Shown: positions 7,948 through 15,317 of the stretch, piece after piece
Position numbering within the stretch: the stretch's first letter is position 1
How the letters are laid out: every line of letters starts with the position of its first letter
From: Akkermansiaceae bacterium UBA5689
GTDB lineage: Bacteria > Verrucomicrobiota > Verrucomicrobiia > Verrucomicrobiales > Akkermansiaceae
Direction of reading: 5' to 3'
NCBI GenBank assembly: GCA_002420305.1
Contig: DIHT01000164.1
Location: 1-15,502, forward strand
Length of the DNA stretch: 15,502 bases
Program-made: the position numbers and the translations under genes
The notes under the pieces: model-generated
Told to the model about the DNA's origin: nothing
The model's input: the letters and a program-made list of their open reading frames with translations, nothing else
The model's database searches: none

Positions 7948-7974
7948 AAGACCCGGCCTTAGCCGGGTCTTTTA
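7948..7974 (+). terminator. Intrinsic (rho-independent) terminator
   Basis: A perfect 10-bp GC-rich stem, AAGACCCGGC with GCCGGGTCTT, has a CTTA loop and ends in TTTTA. It lies 32 bases after the stop of the TIGR04073-like gene and should end that transcript. Confidence 0.9.
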
Positions 7975-8068
7975 TTGTAAGAGCCCCTCACACCAGACAC
8001 TCAAATTACAACCTCCCTGCCACCAGCTCCTCTCTACCGAAGCTTTAAAGGAAATCACTGAACGACCC

Positions 8069-8890
8069 ATGCGTCCCCTTATCATCATCAGCCTTGTTCT
8101 CACCTCGAGCATGATGGCACCTGCCGCCATGAGAATGTGGCGTAATCTTGAAGGGGATCGCAGCTTTCAAGCCGAGTATCTTTCCAGTGATGGCGCCCGC
8201 GTCACCCTGAAGCGACGTGATGGCCGAATCATCACCCTGAGTATCCAGAAGCTCCACGATCAGGATCAGGCTTGGGTAAGAAACAATGTCGCTCCCAAGG
8301 ACCTCTCAGCAGACGCACCCCCTCCCAAGGGAGCTGCCTTCGATCAGCTGGAGTTCGGGGATAGTCGCAATACGGTTGAAAAGAAACTTAAGGCCAGTGC
8401 TCTGGTCACCTCAGCTGGCGATGGGATTTTTCTTGGCCGAACTGGTCTCAATGGGATCTATAAAACAAAGGCCACCATAGGAGGACTCCACTGCTTTCTC
8501 TTCTTTGACTGGCATAAAAGCGGAGGGCTTCGTGAAGTCACTCTTCAAACCCAGCCTGTCAGCAAAGGGCAGTATGTCACATCCCTGCAGGGGAACTGGT
8601 CCGAACTAATTGATCTTCTGAATAAACTTCATGGCCGACCAGTACAAGCTGCGGAGTTCCCCCGCGCCAACGAACTCCAAGACGGAGCTATTCTGGGATC
8701 TCATCTCTGGTATACCGAGGAAGGACACAGTGTAATACTTGGAACTGGTCAGGAGGGGGCCGGCTTTAACGTTGTCGTTCGCATTACTTCCGAGCGCATC
8801 CGCCCGGTTCTGATAGGTACTCCCTCAGGAAACACCGGAGGAAATGACACCGACAACCCCCTTCCTAAGCCCTCGGACTTTCGGCCCTGA
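8069..8890 (+). CDS. Secreted hypothetical protein with SHD1-like N-terminal domain
   Basis: A 273-residue exported protein with a signal peptide in about residues 1-20 (hydrophobic LIIISLVLTSSMMAPAA). Residues about 22-72 look like the SHD1-type (SLA1 homology) beta-rich domain common in secreted Planctomycete and Verrucomicrobial proteins: R-x-W-R-N, E-Y-L-S-S-D-G, V-T-L-K-R-R-D-G and S-I-Q-K-L-H-D-Q-D-Q. A linker follows, then a mixed domain (about 88-245) with the motif FDQLEFGDSRNTVEKKLK. This is reminiscent of small periplasmic proteins with a G-x-S/T-x-x-x-V-x-x-x-L helix start, but I do not recognise the family. The tail is low complexity (GNTGGNDTDNPLP). An AAAGGA stretch lies 16 bases upstream, rather far for a ribosome site. 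The terminator at 7948-7974 separates it from the upstream gene, and it converges with the C25-like gene across 13 bases. Function unknown. Confidence 0.85.
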   Translation: MRPLIIISLVLTSSMMAPAAMRMWRNLEGDRSFQAEYLSSDGARVTLKRRDGRIITLSIQKLHDQDQAWVRNNVAPKDLSADAPPPKGAAFDQLEFGDSRNTVEKKLKASALVTSAGDGIFLGRTGLNGIYKTKATIGGLHCFLFFDWHKSGGLREVTLQTQPVSKGQYVTSLQGNWSELIDLLNKLHGRPVQAAEFPRANELQDGAILGSHLWYTEEGHSVILGTGQEGAGFNVVVRITSERIRPVLIGTPSGNTGGNDTDNPLPKPSDFRP

Positions 8891-8903
8891 GCTGGTCGGC
8901 ATT

Positions 8904-10181
8904 CTATTTCCTCGCAGCCTTGCTCAAGGGCTCAAACGGCACGAGGGCTGGGTCTCCGAAGACGACATAGAGCAGCGCATTCTGCGGCAATCTGCGCTGG
9001 TCGGCTGGCTGCTCAACCACGTAACGACCCGATTGAAATCCGCGCATGTGGATAATTCCGTTGATCAATTGCTGATAGGCCTCTCCCACGGTTGCGCCGC
9101 TCATCCATTTCTCCAAGACGGGATAGAGATGGGGAAAGCCAGAACTGAGCCGCATGTGTCCAAAGAACACAGTAGCTCCCTGCTCAATATACCGAGTCGC
9201 AAAGGACGGACGCTGGCCCACCTTATAGCCCCCGGGAGCAGAAATCATTCGGGGGAAATCTGATTTGGTGGGAACGGCTGAGAAACACGATCCCGAGAGG
9301 ATCACCTCGTTGCGTGAGCCAACTGGAATCCCATCGATATCCACTGAACATGACATCCCGGGAATTCCATGCCCGTGCATGATGACTACTCTGGCCTCAC
9401 GCAGAACCCCGGAAAGCCCCGGAGGGAATTCCTTCACAAAATCGCCCTTACGAGTGAGCCGAATCTTCCAACTCTTCTCACCCTTGAGTTCCGGAGCCCC
9501 CGAAGCCTTAGGCGTGTAGACTGCGAGAGTAGGGGTCTTGATTCCATGACTCGCAAACACCTTACGCAGGACTCCCGCCTTCTGCAGAGATCGAGTTTCC
9601 TCATTGGAAGCGACCTGACTGATAGCAAAGGGCCGAAGGTCCTTTGCTGTAATTGCGCGATAACGTATCGTTCGATCAATCAGCGCTTTGAAACTTCCGG
9701 ACGACGGCGCCACAAGAATCCCAGGGAAGACATCAAGATATGGATCGTCATCGAGAGTGGTAAGAAGCTCCCATGCCCCTAGCAGCATATTCTCACGGTA
9801 AGAATCCGGCCGCGGCGCAATCGCTACATACTTGGGCCTAAGCCTCGCTAACCTGTTCCGTAAGCCGTGGAGGGTATGCGGTTGATGTAACCCCGCAAGA
9901 TCTCCGACCTTGATAAGGGCGGCCTCACGATGCTTGGCGAGTTTCTCCAAGGACCTCAGGTAATCCTCCTCTGAGTGGTCGGTGAGAATGACATAACCAT
10001 TTCCGATTGGAGCATGCTCCTTGAACTTCAGGATATATGCCGAACTTCGCAGCAACTCCCTCGCTGGCCTGGGCGAACTCCGGTCAATCCGAGGAAGCTC
10101 CCCCACCTCGGGAATCTTGAACTCCCGAGCCACCGCGTGCACGCAGCTGATGACGATCATGAGTGCTGCCAGAACTTTCAT
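8904..10181 (-). CDS. Secreted clan CD (C25/gingipain-like) putative cysteine peptidase
   Basis: A 425-residue exported protein. The start at 10181 is preferred over ATG 10211 because TTAGGA lies about 10 bases upstream and the product begins with a clean signal peptide (MKVLAALMIVISCVHAVA). The layout fits the caspase-fold C25 family. A first half has RPKYVAIAPRPDS (about 115-127) and a D-D-D-P-Y-x-D-x-x-x-G-I block resembling the C25 subdomain that ends in a GR strand. A second half has strand VVIMHGHG (265-272, catalytic His probably 269 or 271), then ILSGSCFS (294-301) with candidate nucleophile Cys299. ATVFFGH and GATVGEAYQQLINGI follow, ending in LLYVVFGDPAL. Gingipain-like C-terminal sorting domains are absent. 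It lies 76 bases downstream of the esterase on the same strand. The peptidase assignment rests on motifs, and substrate and activation are unknown. Confidence 0.75.
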   Translation of the reverse strand: MKVLAALMIVISCVHAVAREFKIPEVGELPRIDRSSPRPARELLRSSAYILKFKEHAPIGNGYVILTDHSEEDYLRSLEKLAKHREAALIKVGDLAGLHQPHTLHGLRNRLARLRPKYVAIAPRPDSYRENMLLGAWELLTTLDDDPYLDVFPGILVAPSSGSFKALIDRTIRYRAITAKDLRPFAISQVASNEETRSLQKAGVLRKVFASHGIKTPTLAVYTPKASGAPELKGEKSWKIRLTRKGDFVKEFPPGLSGVLREARVVIMHGHGIPGMSCSVDIDGIPVGSRNEVILSGSCFSAVPTKSDFPRMISAPGGYKVGQRPSFATRYIEQGATVFFGHMRLSSGFPHLYPVLEKWMSGATVGEAYQQLINGIIHMRGFQSGRYVVEQPADQRRLPQNALLYVVFGDPALVPFEPLSKAARK

Positions 10182-10257
10182 GACTCTTGTCCTAAGGTCT
10201 CCAAGGTGCATGAGCGAGCAGTATTCAAGAATGTGCTAACCTCAATGGGGCTAATAT

Positions 10258-11133
10258 TTACTGAGATGGTGACGGCGGCCTTGCATGCTTGGAGAAAAAC
10301 CGGGCCATGTAATCTATCGCGCGTGACATCTTCTCTCTCCCAAGCCCGTGTCCGGCTCCCTTCACTCCGTAGAGCAACAGTTCGTAGCCGGATTTGTTGG
10401 GGGAGTAACGGGTTAACCTGATCTCCTCTGTCTGCTTGATTATAACAGGTGCTGCCTTGGACCCATGATTCTCTGACCATAGCCTCATTGTCTCGTGGGC
10501 TGGATAAAACACTTCGCCGGGGACCTTGGATTCCCCGGTGAAGAGTCCATCTTTCGTTCCACATACCATCAAAATTGAAACCCTCGGACGCTTACTCGGG
10601 ATTGGGGGCCGTTTGATCATCGCTCCACGCATTGGGGCAATCGCAGCGAAAAGATCTGTCTCCATGGCCAGCCGGAAGCAGAAAATAGCCCCACTGGACC
10701 CTCCGGTCGCATAGAGTCTCCGACGATCAACGGAAGCGTGCTTATCCAGGTAGTCGATAGCCTTTCTCACAAAGCCAATGTCATCTGCCTGGCTCAAGCG
10801 GTGATTCTCGAATCCATTCCACGCCGTGACGCCCCTCCGGTTGCGCGGCCCATTGCTAAGCCCCTGCGGACTGACGCTGATATAGCCATGATCTCTTACC
10901 AAGGGTTCAAGCAGCCGATGATATCCCTCCATCGGCCCCCCAGCTCCATGGAAACCAAACACTACCGGATACCGTTTCTCCGGATTGTAGTCTGCGGGCA
11001 GGCGGACGAGCATCTCGCGCGGCTCATCGTGCACTAACTCCACTCGATTCGTACCGGGCTTTAAACTTTCGCCACGTAAATCTCCCAAACATGCTGAGCA
11101 CGGAATCAGCAGAAACATCACGAGGGATTTCAT
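10258..11133 (-). CDS. Exported alpha/beta hydrolase, PHB depolymerase/feruloyl esterase-like
   Basis: A 291-residue serine hydrolase of the LpqC/polyhydroxybutyrate-depolymerase type, expected to cleave ester bonds outside the cytoplasmic membrane. The start at 11133 is chosen because GGAG lies about 11 bases upstream and the product begins with a signal-like MKSLVMFLLIPCSACLG; a longer frame begins at 11178. Visible parts are the oxyanion loop GFHGAGG (60-66), nucleophile Ser146 in GGSSG, acid Asp195 in GTKDGLF and His262 in GAGHGLG. The central YISVSPQGLSNG and AWNGF blocks are typical of the group. It is encoded between the polyketide synthase (135 bases upstream) and the C25-like gene (76 bases downstream), on the same strand. 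Whether it belongs to the polyketide pathway is unclear. Its export and the separate upstream ribosome site argue that it is a distinct unit. The substrate is not identifiable. Confidence 0.88.
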   Translation of the reverse strand: MKSLVMFLLIPCSACLGDLRGESLKPGTNRVELVHDEPREMLVRLPADYNPEKRYPVVFGFHGAGGPMEGYHRLLEPLVRDHGYISVSPQGLSNGPRNRRGVTAWNGFENHRLSQADDIGFVRKAIDYLDKHASVDRRRLYATGGSSGAIFCFRLAMETDLFAAIAPMRGAMIKRPPIPSKRPRVSILMVCGTKDGLFTGESKVPGEVFYPAHETMRLWSENHGSKAAPVIIKQTEEIRLTRYSPNKSGYELLLYGVKGAGHGLGREKMSRAIDYMARFFSKHARPPSPSQ

Positions 11134-11197
11134 CGATTTAATCTCCAGAACTTCAGACACACTGGGAATCAGAAACATTCACAGGCTTTCCCACCAC

Positions 11198-11220
11198 TAC
11201 AGGGCTGCCGGCTCCCTGTA
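11198..11220. promoter_or_regulatory. Hairpin between the polyketide synthase and the esterase
   Basis: TACAGGG at 11198-11204 pairs with CCCTGTA at 11214-11220 around a 9-base loop that contains GCCGGC. It is 49 bases past the polyketide synthase stop. Neither side has a T-tract, so it could be a transcript-end structure or an operator for the esterase gene. The call is uncertain. Confidence 0.35.
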
Positions 11221-11268
11221 AAGTTATCCAACCCCTTTCATCATCCGGACACTATAAGCTTGGCAGCG

Positions 11269-12291
11269 CTACCGCCACATCTCAAACGAATGCGCGGAGA
11301 ACCCTGCTCCAAAACTCGTTAACCAGAGGCGGCGGTCCGGAGTCTGCTGCTTCATCCTTTCATGCAGGGCCATGAGAACACAGGGGCTACTACAGTTTCC
11401 GTAGCTTCTGAGAACTTCTCTGCTTTCGGAAAGGTTTCCGCACTCCAGCCGGTTCTCCAACTGGTCTAGGACATCTCGGCCTCCAGTATGCGCGAGGATA
11501 CGGTCCGGCTCCCCCTGTCTTAGGTTATAGAGCTCACTAACCGCCATTCCCGCCAGCTCGGGCACACTACGATGAAGTTTATTTCTCAATTTACCATCGG
11601 CGTTCACAAACCGAATCTTTTCCCTCTCTTGGGGCCAATGCAGCGTCTCAAAAGCGCCTGCTTCATATTTATCCTCACCCGGAACGTCAGACCAGATAGC
11701 TGCGGCAGCACCATCACCAAAAAGACAAAGGCTGATCAAAACCCCCGCGTCATCATCAAGATAGAATGCTGCCGAGCATATTTCGACCGCAACGGTGGCT
11801 ACTCGACTTCCGGGGTTCGCCTTCAGAAATCCCTGGGCGGCCCGCAGAGCTGGCACCGCCGCCCCACAACCCAGCCCAACAATATCACTGAGGTAGACAT
11901 TATTGCGCATCCCAGACCGCTCCGCGACATGACTGGAGACCCCCGGGCAAATGTAGCCCGTGCAGGTGCATACGATCAGAGCATCGATGTCGCTCGTCTC
12001 GAGAGAGGCCTCCTGCACAGCCTGAACGAGAGCCTCCTGCGCGAGACGCGGAGCCTCCCTTTCGAAATTCGCGTTTAGCTCGCCGGCATCACAATCAAAA
12101 AGCCTGGTAGGATCCTCGGTCGCAAAGTGTCTTTTTTCGATGCCTGAATCACCCGAGAGAACCTTACCCAGTAAACTCTGGGAGCGAGGCCTGAGGCGCT
12201 GCACGGCTGGAGACTTCGAAGTGATTTCCAGGCAGTCCTTCTGGCTGTAAGAGAAAGAGGGAAAAGCCGTGGTGAGAGATTCGAGAAACAT
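11269..12291 (-). CDS. Type III polyketide synthase (chalcone/stilbene synthase family)
   Basis: A homodimeric ketosynthase that extends a CoA-bound starter with malonyl-CoA and cyclises the chain, usually to resorcinols, pyrones or naphthols. The 340-residue protein keeps the full catalytic triad: Cys142 in VGLGCGAAVPALRAA, His268 in LAHTGGRDVLD and Asn299 in YGNCSSPCVLMAL. The family's C-terminal GFGPG loop appears as SFGAGFSAHSFEMW. It is a little shorter than plant enzymes (about 390) and similar to bacterial ones. No acyl-CoA ligase or carrier protein is nearby, so the starter is likely a free acyl-CoA. It sits 11 bases downstream of the FAD oxidoreductase and is the last gene of the methyltransferase-oxidoreductase-synthase set. 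KAS III (FabH) is a less likely alternative, because the Asn lies in the YGNCSSP context of type III PKS. Confidence 0.92.
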   Translation of the reverse strand: MFLESLTTAFPSFSYSQKDCLEITSKSPAVQRLRPRSQSLLGKVLSGDSGIEKRHFATEDPTRLFDCDAGELNANFEREAPRLAQEALVQAVQEASLETSDIDALIVCTCTGYICPGVSSHVAERSGMRNNVYLSDIVGLGCGAAVPALRAAQGFLKANPGSRVATVAVEICSAAFYLDDDAGVLISLCLFGDGAAAAIWSDVPGEDKYEAGAFETLHWPQEREKIRFVNADGKLRNKLHRSVPELAGMAVSELYNLRQGEPDRILAHTGGRDVLDQLENRLECGNLSESREVLRSYGNCSSPCVLMALHERMKQQTPDRRLWLTSFGAGFSAHSFEMWR

Positions 12292-12302
12292 GGATATGAG
12301 TT

Positions 12303-13316
12303 TTAGCGCAAAGTGCGGGAAAGAGCCTTGAAGGGTAGGAGCCCAGAACGTGTCGCTCCTGACAGGAAAGCTCTCCCGGCAGGGGTCAGCAAGAACGGAT
12401 GCAGAATACGCGCCAGATGAAGGCGACGCCGAAATCTCACCTTGAGGCCTCTACGAACATCCCGCACCACCTTTTCCCAGGATGCTATACCCTCTGAATA
12501 TTGACGGAGTGGCTCCAATGCCGTCTCGGCAGCTTCAAATGCCATCGACATCCCATTCCCAGTAAAAGGAGGGATCATACTCTCTGCATCTCCAAGAGCC
12601 AATAGCCCATCGTTACCTGGCTGTCCCCCAAAGCCCAGAGCACTGACTGCCGTAAAAGAACTGTGGTCGGGACCGGCCTCCTGCAATCGGGCTGAAAGCC
12701 TCTTCAATCCATTACCCGTGAGACAGTTCCATAACATCTCAGGACCCCGCCCCCCATAATGCTGCAGACGGAATAGACCGCACACGTTGACCCTTCCCTC
12801 CTCAACAGGAGCAAGCCCAACATACCCGCTTCGCCCCATATGCATTTCGAGACCTTGGAGATCCTGCAGATTTTCCACATGAATCTTCAGCCCCAACCAT
12901 TTGCTCTTTCGCTTTCCTCTCCGACCCGCCGCCCAGACAACACCCTCTTGCCTCAGTTCCTTTTGGCGAGACCCCGTACGGAGAGATCCTCCCAGATCCT
13001 CAAATATTCCTGCCAGCTTCAAATCCAGCCAGTTTCTCGAGACTCCAATCGCAGGCCTTTCCAGCCTTCCGGCAAACATATGGCGATTCCCGATAAACCA
13101 ATGCGTCTCCTGACTGAGGATTGCCTTCGAAAACAAATTCGCGATCCCCAGATTCGAGAGCGTCTCCTCTCCCACCCCATTGATAAACTCCCCGCAGACC
13201 CTGTGACGAGGATACCGACCGGCCTCGTGCAGAACGACAGGCACATCCGCACGACGAAGTGCAACTCCAAGAGAGAGCCCAGCCAACCCACCACCTGCAA
13301 TCGTAATCTCCCTCAT
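12303..13316 (-). CDS. FAD-dependent oxidoreductase, geranylgeranyl-reductase/monooxygenase-like
   Basis: A 337-residue flavoprotein. It has the N-terminal dinucleotide fold ITIAGGGLAGLSLGVAL (5-21) ending in the ribose-binding Glu31. PRHRVCGEFI follows (36-45), the block typical of the geranylgeranyl reductase/group A flavin monooxygenase superfamily. The second FAD motif is ALGDAESMIPPFTGNGMSMAFE (240-261). Start 13316 is chosen because the FAD fold begins two residues later and the ATG overlaps the methyltransferase TGA as ATGA; a longer frame from 13376 would lie inside the methyltransferase gene. Clustering with a methyltransferase and a type III polyketide synthase suggests hydroxylation/oxidation of a phenolic polyketide. 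This is comparable to the flavoprotein SrsC acting with SrsA and SrsB in Streptomyces griseus (known for that system, inferred here). Reduction of an isoprenoid chain is the alternative. Confidence 0.88.
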   Translation of the reverse strand: MREITIAGGGLAGLSLGVALRRADVPVVLHEAGRYPRHRVCGEFINGVGEETLSNLGIANLFSKAILSQETHWFIGNRHMFAGRLERPAIGVSRNWLDLKLAGIFEDLGGSLRTGSRQKELRQEGVVWAAGRRGKRKSKWLGLKIHVENLQDLQGLEMHMGRSGYVGLAPVEEGRVNVCGLFRLQHYGGRGPEMLWNCLTGNGLKRLSARLQEAGPDHSSFTAVSALGFGGQPGNDGLLALGDAESMIPPFTGNGMSMAFEAAETALEPLRQYSEGIASWEKVVRDVRRGLKVRFRRRLHLARILHPFLLTPAGRAFLSGATRSGLLPFKALSRTLR

Positions 13317-13948
13317 ACGCGTATTGCCCTCAAACGGATGCCTCCTCGTAAGGTCATTGTCTCCTCTACCTTCCACTCCTGATCGAGACCCAGCATCAGG
13401 GGTAATTCTCCGGGCCTGAATCCAGCACGGATACTCACCATCATATCATGGCGTGTCACCGGACCGAGAAATGGCCTCAGTGCATACCCTTGCAAAAGGG
13501 CCAAATGGGAACGAAGAGGCTCAACAAACAAAAGTTGATCTGCGCCCCGCAACCGTTTCCCCAATCGCTGTAGTTCTTCCACTTCCAGATGATGCAGAAT
13601 CAATGACCCAGCCACAATACCCTGCAAAGGCTCTTCATTCTCAAGAAAATCTCCCTGCTGCCAGAATAGTGATTCACACAAATCAGCAGGCCGCGGTGAC
13701 AAGTCATAGCCACAGAGGCGAAAGCCCCGCGCTGCGATTTTTCTCAGAAGGCATCCATCTCCCGCTCCAAGCTCATGAACTTCCGCACCATACGCCGCTC
13801 CCGAAAGGCAGGAAAGAATCCAGCGACTATTCCCCATGACTGTGTTGATGAACCTCAATTCCCGCCGACTGCGCTGCGCCTGCCGATCATCAGGAGGCAG
13901 CGAGTCGAGGATTTCAGGAATCACAGCACGGTGATGCACGTATGACAT
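13313..13948 (-). CDS. Class I SAM-dependent methyltransferase
   Basis: A 211-residue Rossmann-fold methyltransferase. SAM-binding motif I is VHELGAGDGCLLRKI (57-71), followed by the acidic YDLSPRP at 81-87 and a motif II-like DFLENE after Asp100. The sequence SLILHHLE (115-122) is motif III-like, of the type seen in small-molecule methyltransferases of polyketide and quinone pathways. The C-terminal part (about 145-205) is probably the substrate lid. GGGAG lies immediately upstream of ATG 13948 (spacing 3-4), somewhat tight. The stop overlaps the start of the FAD oxidoreductase (ATGA), so the two are translationally coupled. Methylation of a resorcinol or naphthol hydroxyl, or of ring carbon, is the plausible role from the neighbours. 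It lies 184 bases downstream of the nitric oxide synthase stop, on the same strand. Confidence 0.88.
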   Translation of the reverse strand: MSYVHHRAVIPEILDSLPPDDRQAQRSRRELRFINTVMGNSRWILSCLSGAAYGAEVHELGAGDGCLLRKIAARGFRLCGYDLSPRPADLCESLFWQQGDFLENEEPLQGIVAGSLILHHLEVEELQRLGKRLRGADQLLFVEPLRSHLALLQGYALRPFLGPVTRHDMMVSIRAGFRPGELPLMLGLDQEWKVEETMTLRGGIRLRAIRV

Positions 13949-14087
13949 TCTCCCGATTCAAGGGCACATGGCAACACCTGTGATAAGTGTGTGGAGGAAG
14001 TATGGAATTTGAGCTGCCGCGGACCGTCATTTCGACAAAGCCAGCTATTCTCCTGACGGTGGATAGCCAAGGCAGATCCTCCAGGGC

Positions 14088-14134
14088 AGTCCGCCCGCGA
14101 ACTGGAATCGATGACACGCCCACTCCGGCGGACT
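14088..14134. promoter_or_regulatory. Perfect 8-bp inverted repeat overlapping the end of the NO synthase gene
   Basis: AGTCCGCC at 14088-14095 and GGCGGACT at 14127-14134 form a perfect inverted repeat with a 31-base spacer. The repeat overlaps the NO synthase stop (TAG at 14135-14133). It lies in the 184-base gap before the methyltransferase gene. There is no T-tract, so it could be a weak transcript-end structure, an attenuator or a coincidence. Confidence 0.3.
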
Positions 14135-15293
14135 AACTGAAACGGCCCAGGATCTTCCTCCCCCTCTGCGTTCTCCACGGCTCCTGCTGAAGGAGGAAAT
14201 TGGGTAATCTGGGTTGCAACTGGTATGTCCGGTGGAACACCCCGGTCGCAGAACCCGCAACAGGCGGGACGATCCACGACCATTCTGCTTGCACCTCCCG
14301 GCCGGCCTGCTCCTCACGGCTGCAGAACTTGAGGAACTCGCGGGATGCACTATGATGGTCAACCATTCTGACCCCCTCCCGCTCAAACGAGTGAAGCACC
14401 GCTTCATTGAGCACCACAAGAGACCGGTCTTTCCACAACAGAGATCGTTTACAATCGAGTCCAAGTCGCTCAGCAATAACTGGCAACAGATTGTAGCGAC
14501 CCTCATCCCCGAGATTCCGCGAGCCGATCTCTGTTCCCATATACCACCCATTGAATGGAGCACAGGGATAGAGTTCTTTTCCAGTAGCCAGTAACATATC
14601 CGACAGAGTAGGAAGAGCGTACCACTTCAGCCCAAGCGTCTGGAACCACTCATGATCAGGATGCTCTAATTCCACCTCCAAAACTACGCCAGGTGGTAAC
14701 TCCCGAACCTGCAATTGCTCCCCACATTGAATGACGAGGGGAAGCAGGTCGAATGCACTAGGAGCGGAAGGAGGTCTCCAACCAAGCTCACGGACAATCT
14801 CTGTAAAATCTACGTTCATGGGATCCCCAAGAAACCCACCGTCAGGCTGACGGTAGCCCGCATAGCGGATGAGCTGGTGATTCCATATTCGAATTTCCCT
14901 CCCGGGGTCCTCCCAGCGCCCAAAGACGGTCTGGGTTGGCACGATCCGACCTCCATTGGTCGCAGTTTCAAGATGCTTCACGCAGGCCTCGAATACCGAA
15001 TCGGGATCCGTTATCGACCGGGCGTCTACAACTTGGAGGGATTGCCAGTGCAAGCGCCCTATACAGCGCACCGATTCTCTCCAGGCCTCTCTGGCCCCTT
15101 CCTCGACGGCCCGCTCAGGACCATCGTTGTCACAGAGAGACGCACTGTCGGCGAGCGCATCCCAGCGACGGGCGTGATCAAGCACACCCCTGCTTGCCGC
15201 GAAAGGGCAGCTTTCCTCATGCGCCTCAGAGCCTCTCTCCGTTCCGACAGGCAAGTCTCCCTTATCTGGTGAAGATACCTCTTCCGGACTCAT
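14133..15293 (-). CDS. nos: Bacterial nitric oxide synthase, oxygenase domain
   Basis: A 386-residue heme enzyme that oxidises L-arginine to citrulline and NO. It is oxygenase-only like other bacterial NOS, so it must borrow reductase electrons. The family signature is extensive (numbers from ATG 15293): heme Cys77 in AWRESVRCIGR, IWNHQLIRYAGY (137-148), LKWYALP (222-228) and FNGWYMGTEIGSRN (247-260) with arginine-binding Glu255. It continues with LLWKDRSLVVLNEAVLHSF, MVDHHSAS and EWSWIVPPVAGSATGVFH (pterin-site Trp). ATG 15293 is preferred to GTG 15311 because GAGAGG lies about 10 bases upstream. The N-terminal region aligns without a gap up to EEGAREAWRE, so it is complete. The family pattern AWRNxxRC is changed to AWRESVRC, and the position of mouse iNOS V346 is Leu230. 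It is the first gene of the same-strand run leading to the polyketide synthase. Confidence 0.95.
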   Translation of the reverse strand: MSPEEVSSPDKGDLPVGTERGSEAHEESCPFAASRGVLDHARRWDALADSASLCDNDGPERAVEEGAREAWRESVRCIGRLHWQSLQVVDARSITDPDSVFEACVKHLETATNGGRIVPTQTVFGRWEDPGREIRIWNHQLIRYAGYRQPDGGFLGDPMNVDFTEIVRELGWRPPSAPSAFDLLPLVIQCGEQLQVRELPPGVVLEVELEHPDHEWFQTLGLKWYALPTLSDMLLATGKELYPCAPFNGWYMGTEIGSRNLGDEGRYNLLPVIAERLGLDCKRSLLWKDRSLVVLNEAVLHSFEREGVRMVDHHSASREFLKFCSREEQAGREVQAEWSWIVPPVAGSATGVFHRTYQLQPRLPNFLLQQEPWRTQRGRKILGRFS

Positions 15294-15317
15294 GCGGCCT
15301 TTACCTCTCACGGGAAA

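Noticed and set aside
10182..10257. Possible terminator between the esterase and the C25-like gene
   Set aside because: No stem with a T-tract was found in the 76-base gap, so co-transcription is left open.
12840..13382. 180-aa plus-strand frame opposite the FAD oxidoreductase
   Set aside because: Antisense shadow of a conserved flavoprotein; no start signal or domain.
13914..14123. 69-aa minus-strand frame in the gap between NOS and methyltransferase
   Set aside because: No ribosome site, no similarity to any known small protein, and it runs into the methyltransferase start in another frame.
14045..14563. 172-aa frame on the minus strand overlapping the NO synthase end
   Set aside because: Lies in another frame of the NOS coding region, whose motifs run through to the stop; the product has low-complexity Ser/Arg content.
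14133..15293. Frameshift or truncation at the NOS N-terminus, because the AWRN motif is altered
   Set aside because: The 32 residues before the heme Cys align almost without gaps to the B. subtilis NOS N-terminal region as I recall it, so the gene appears intact.
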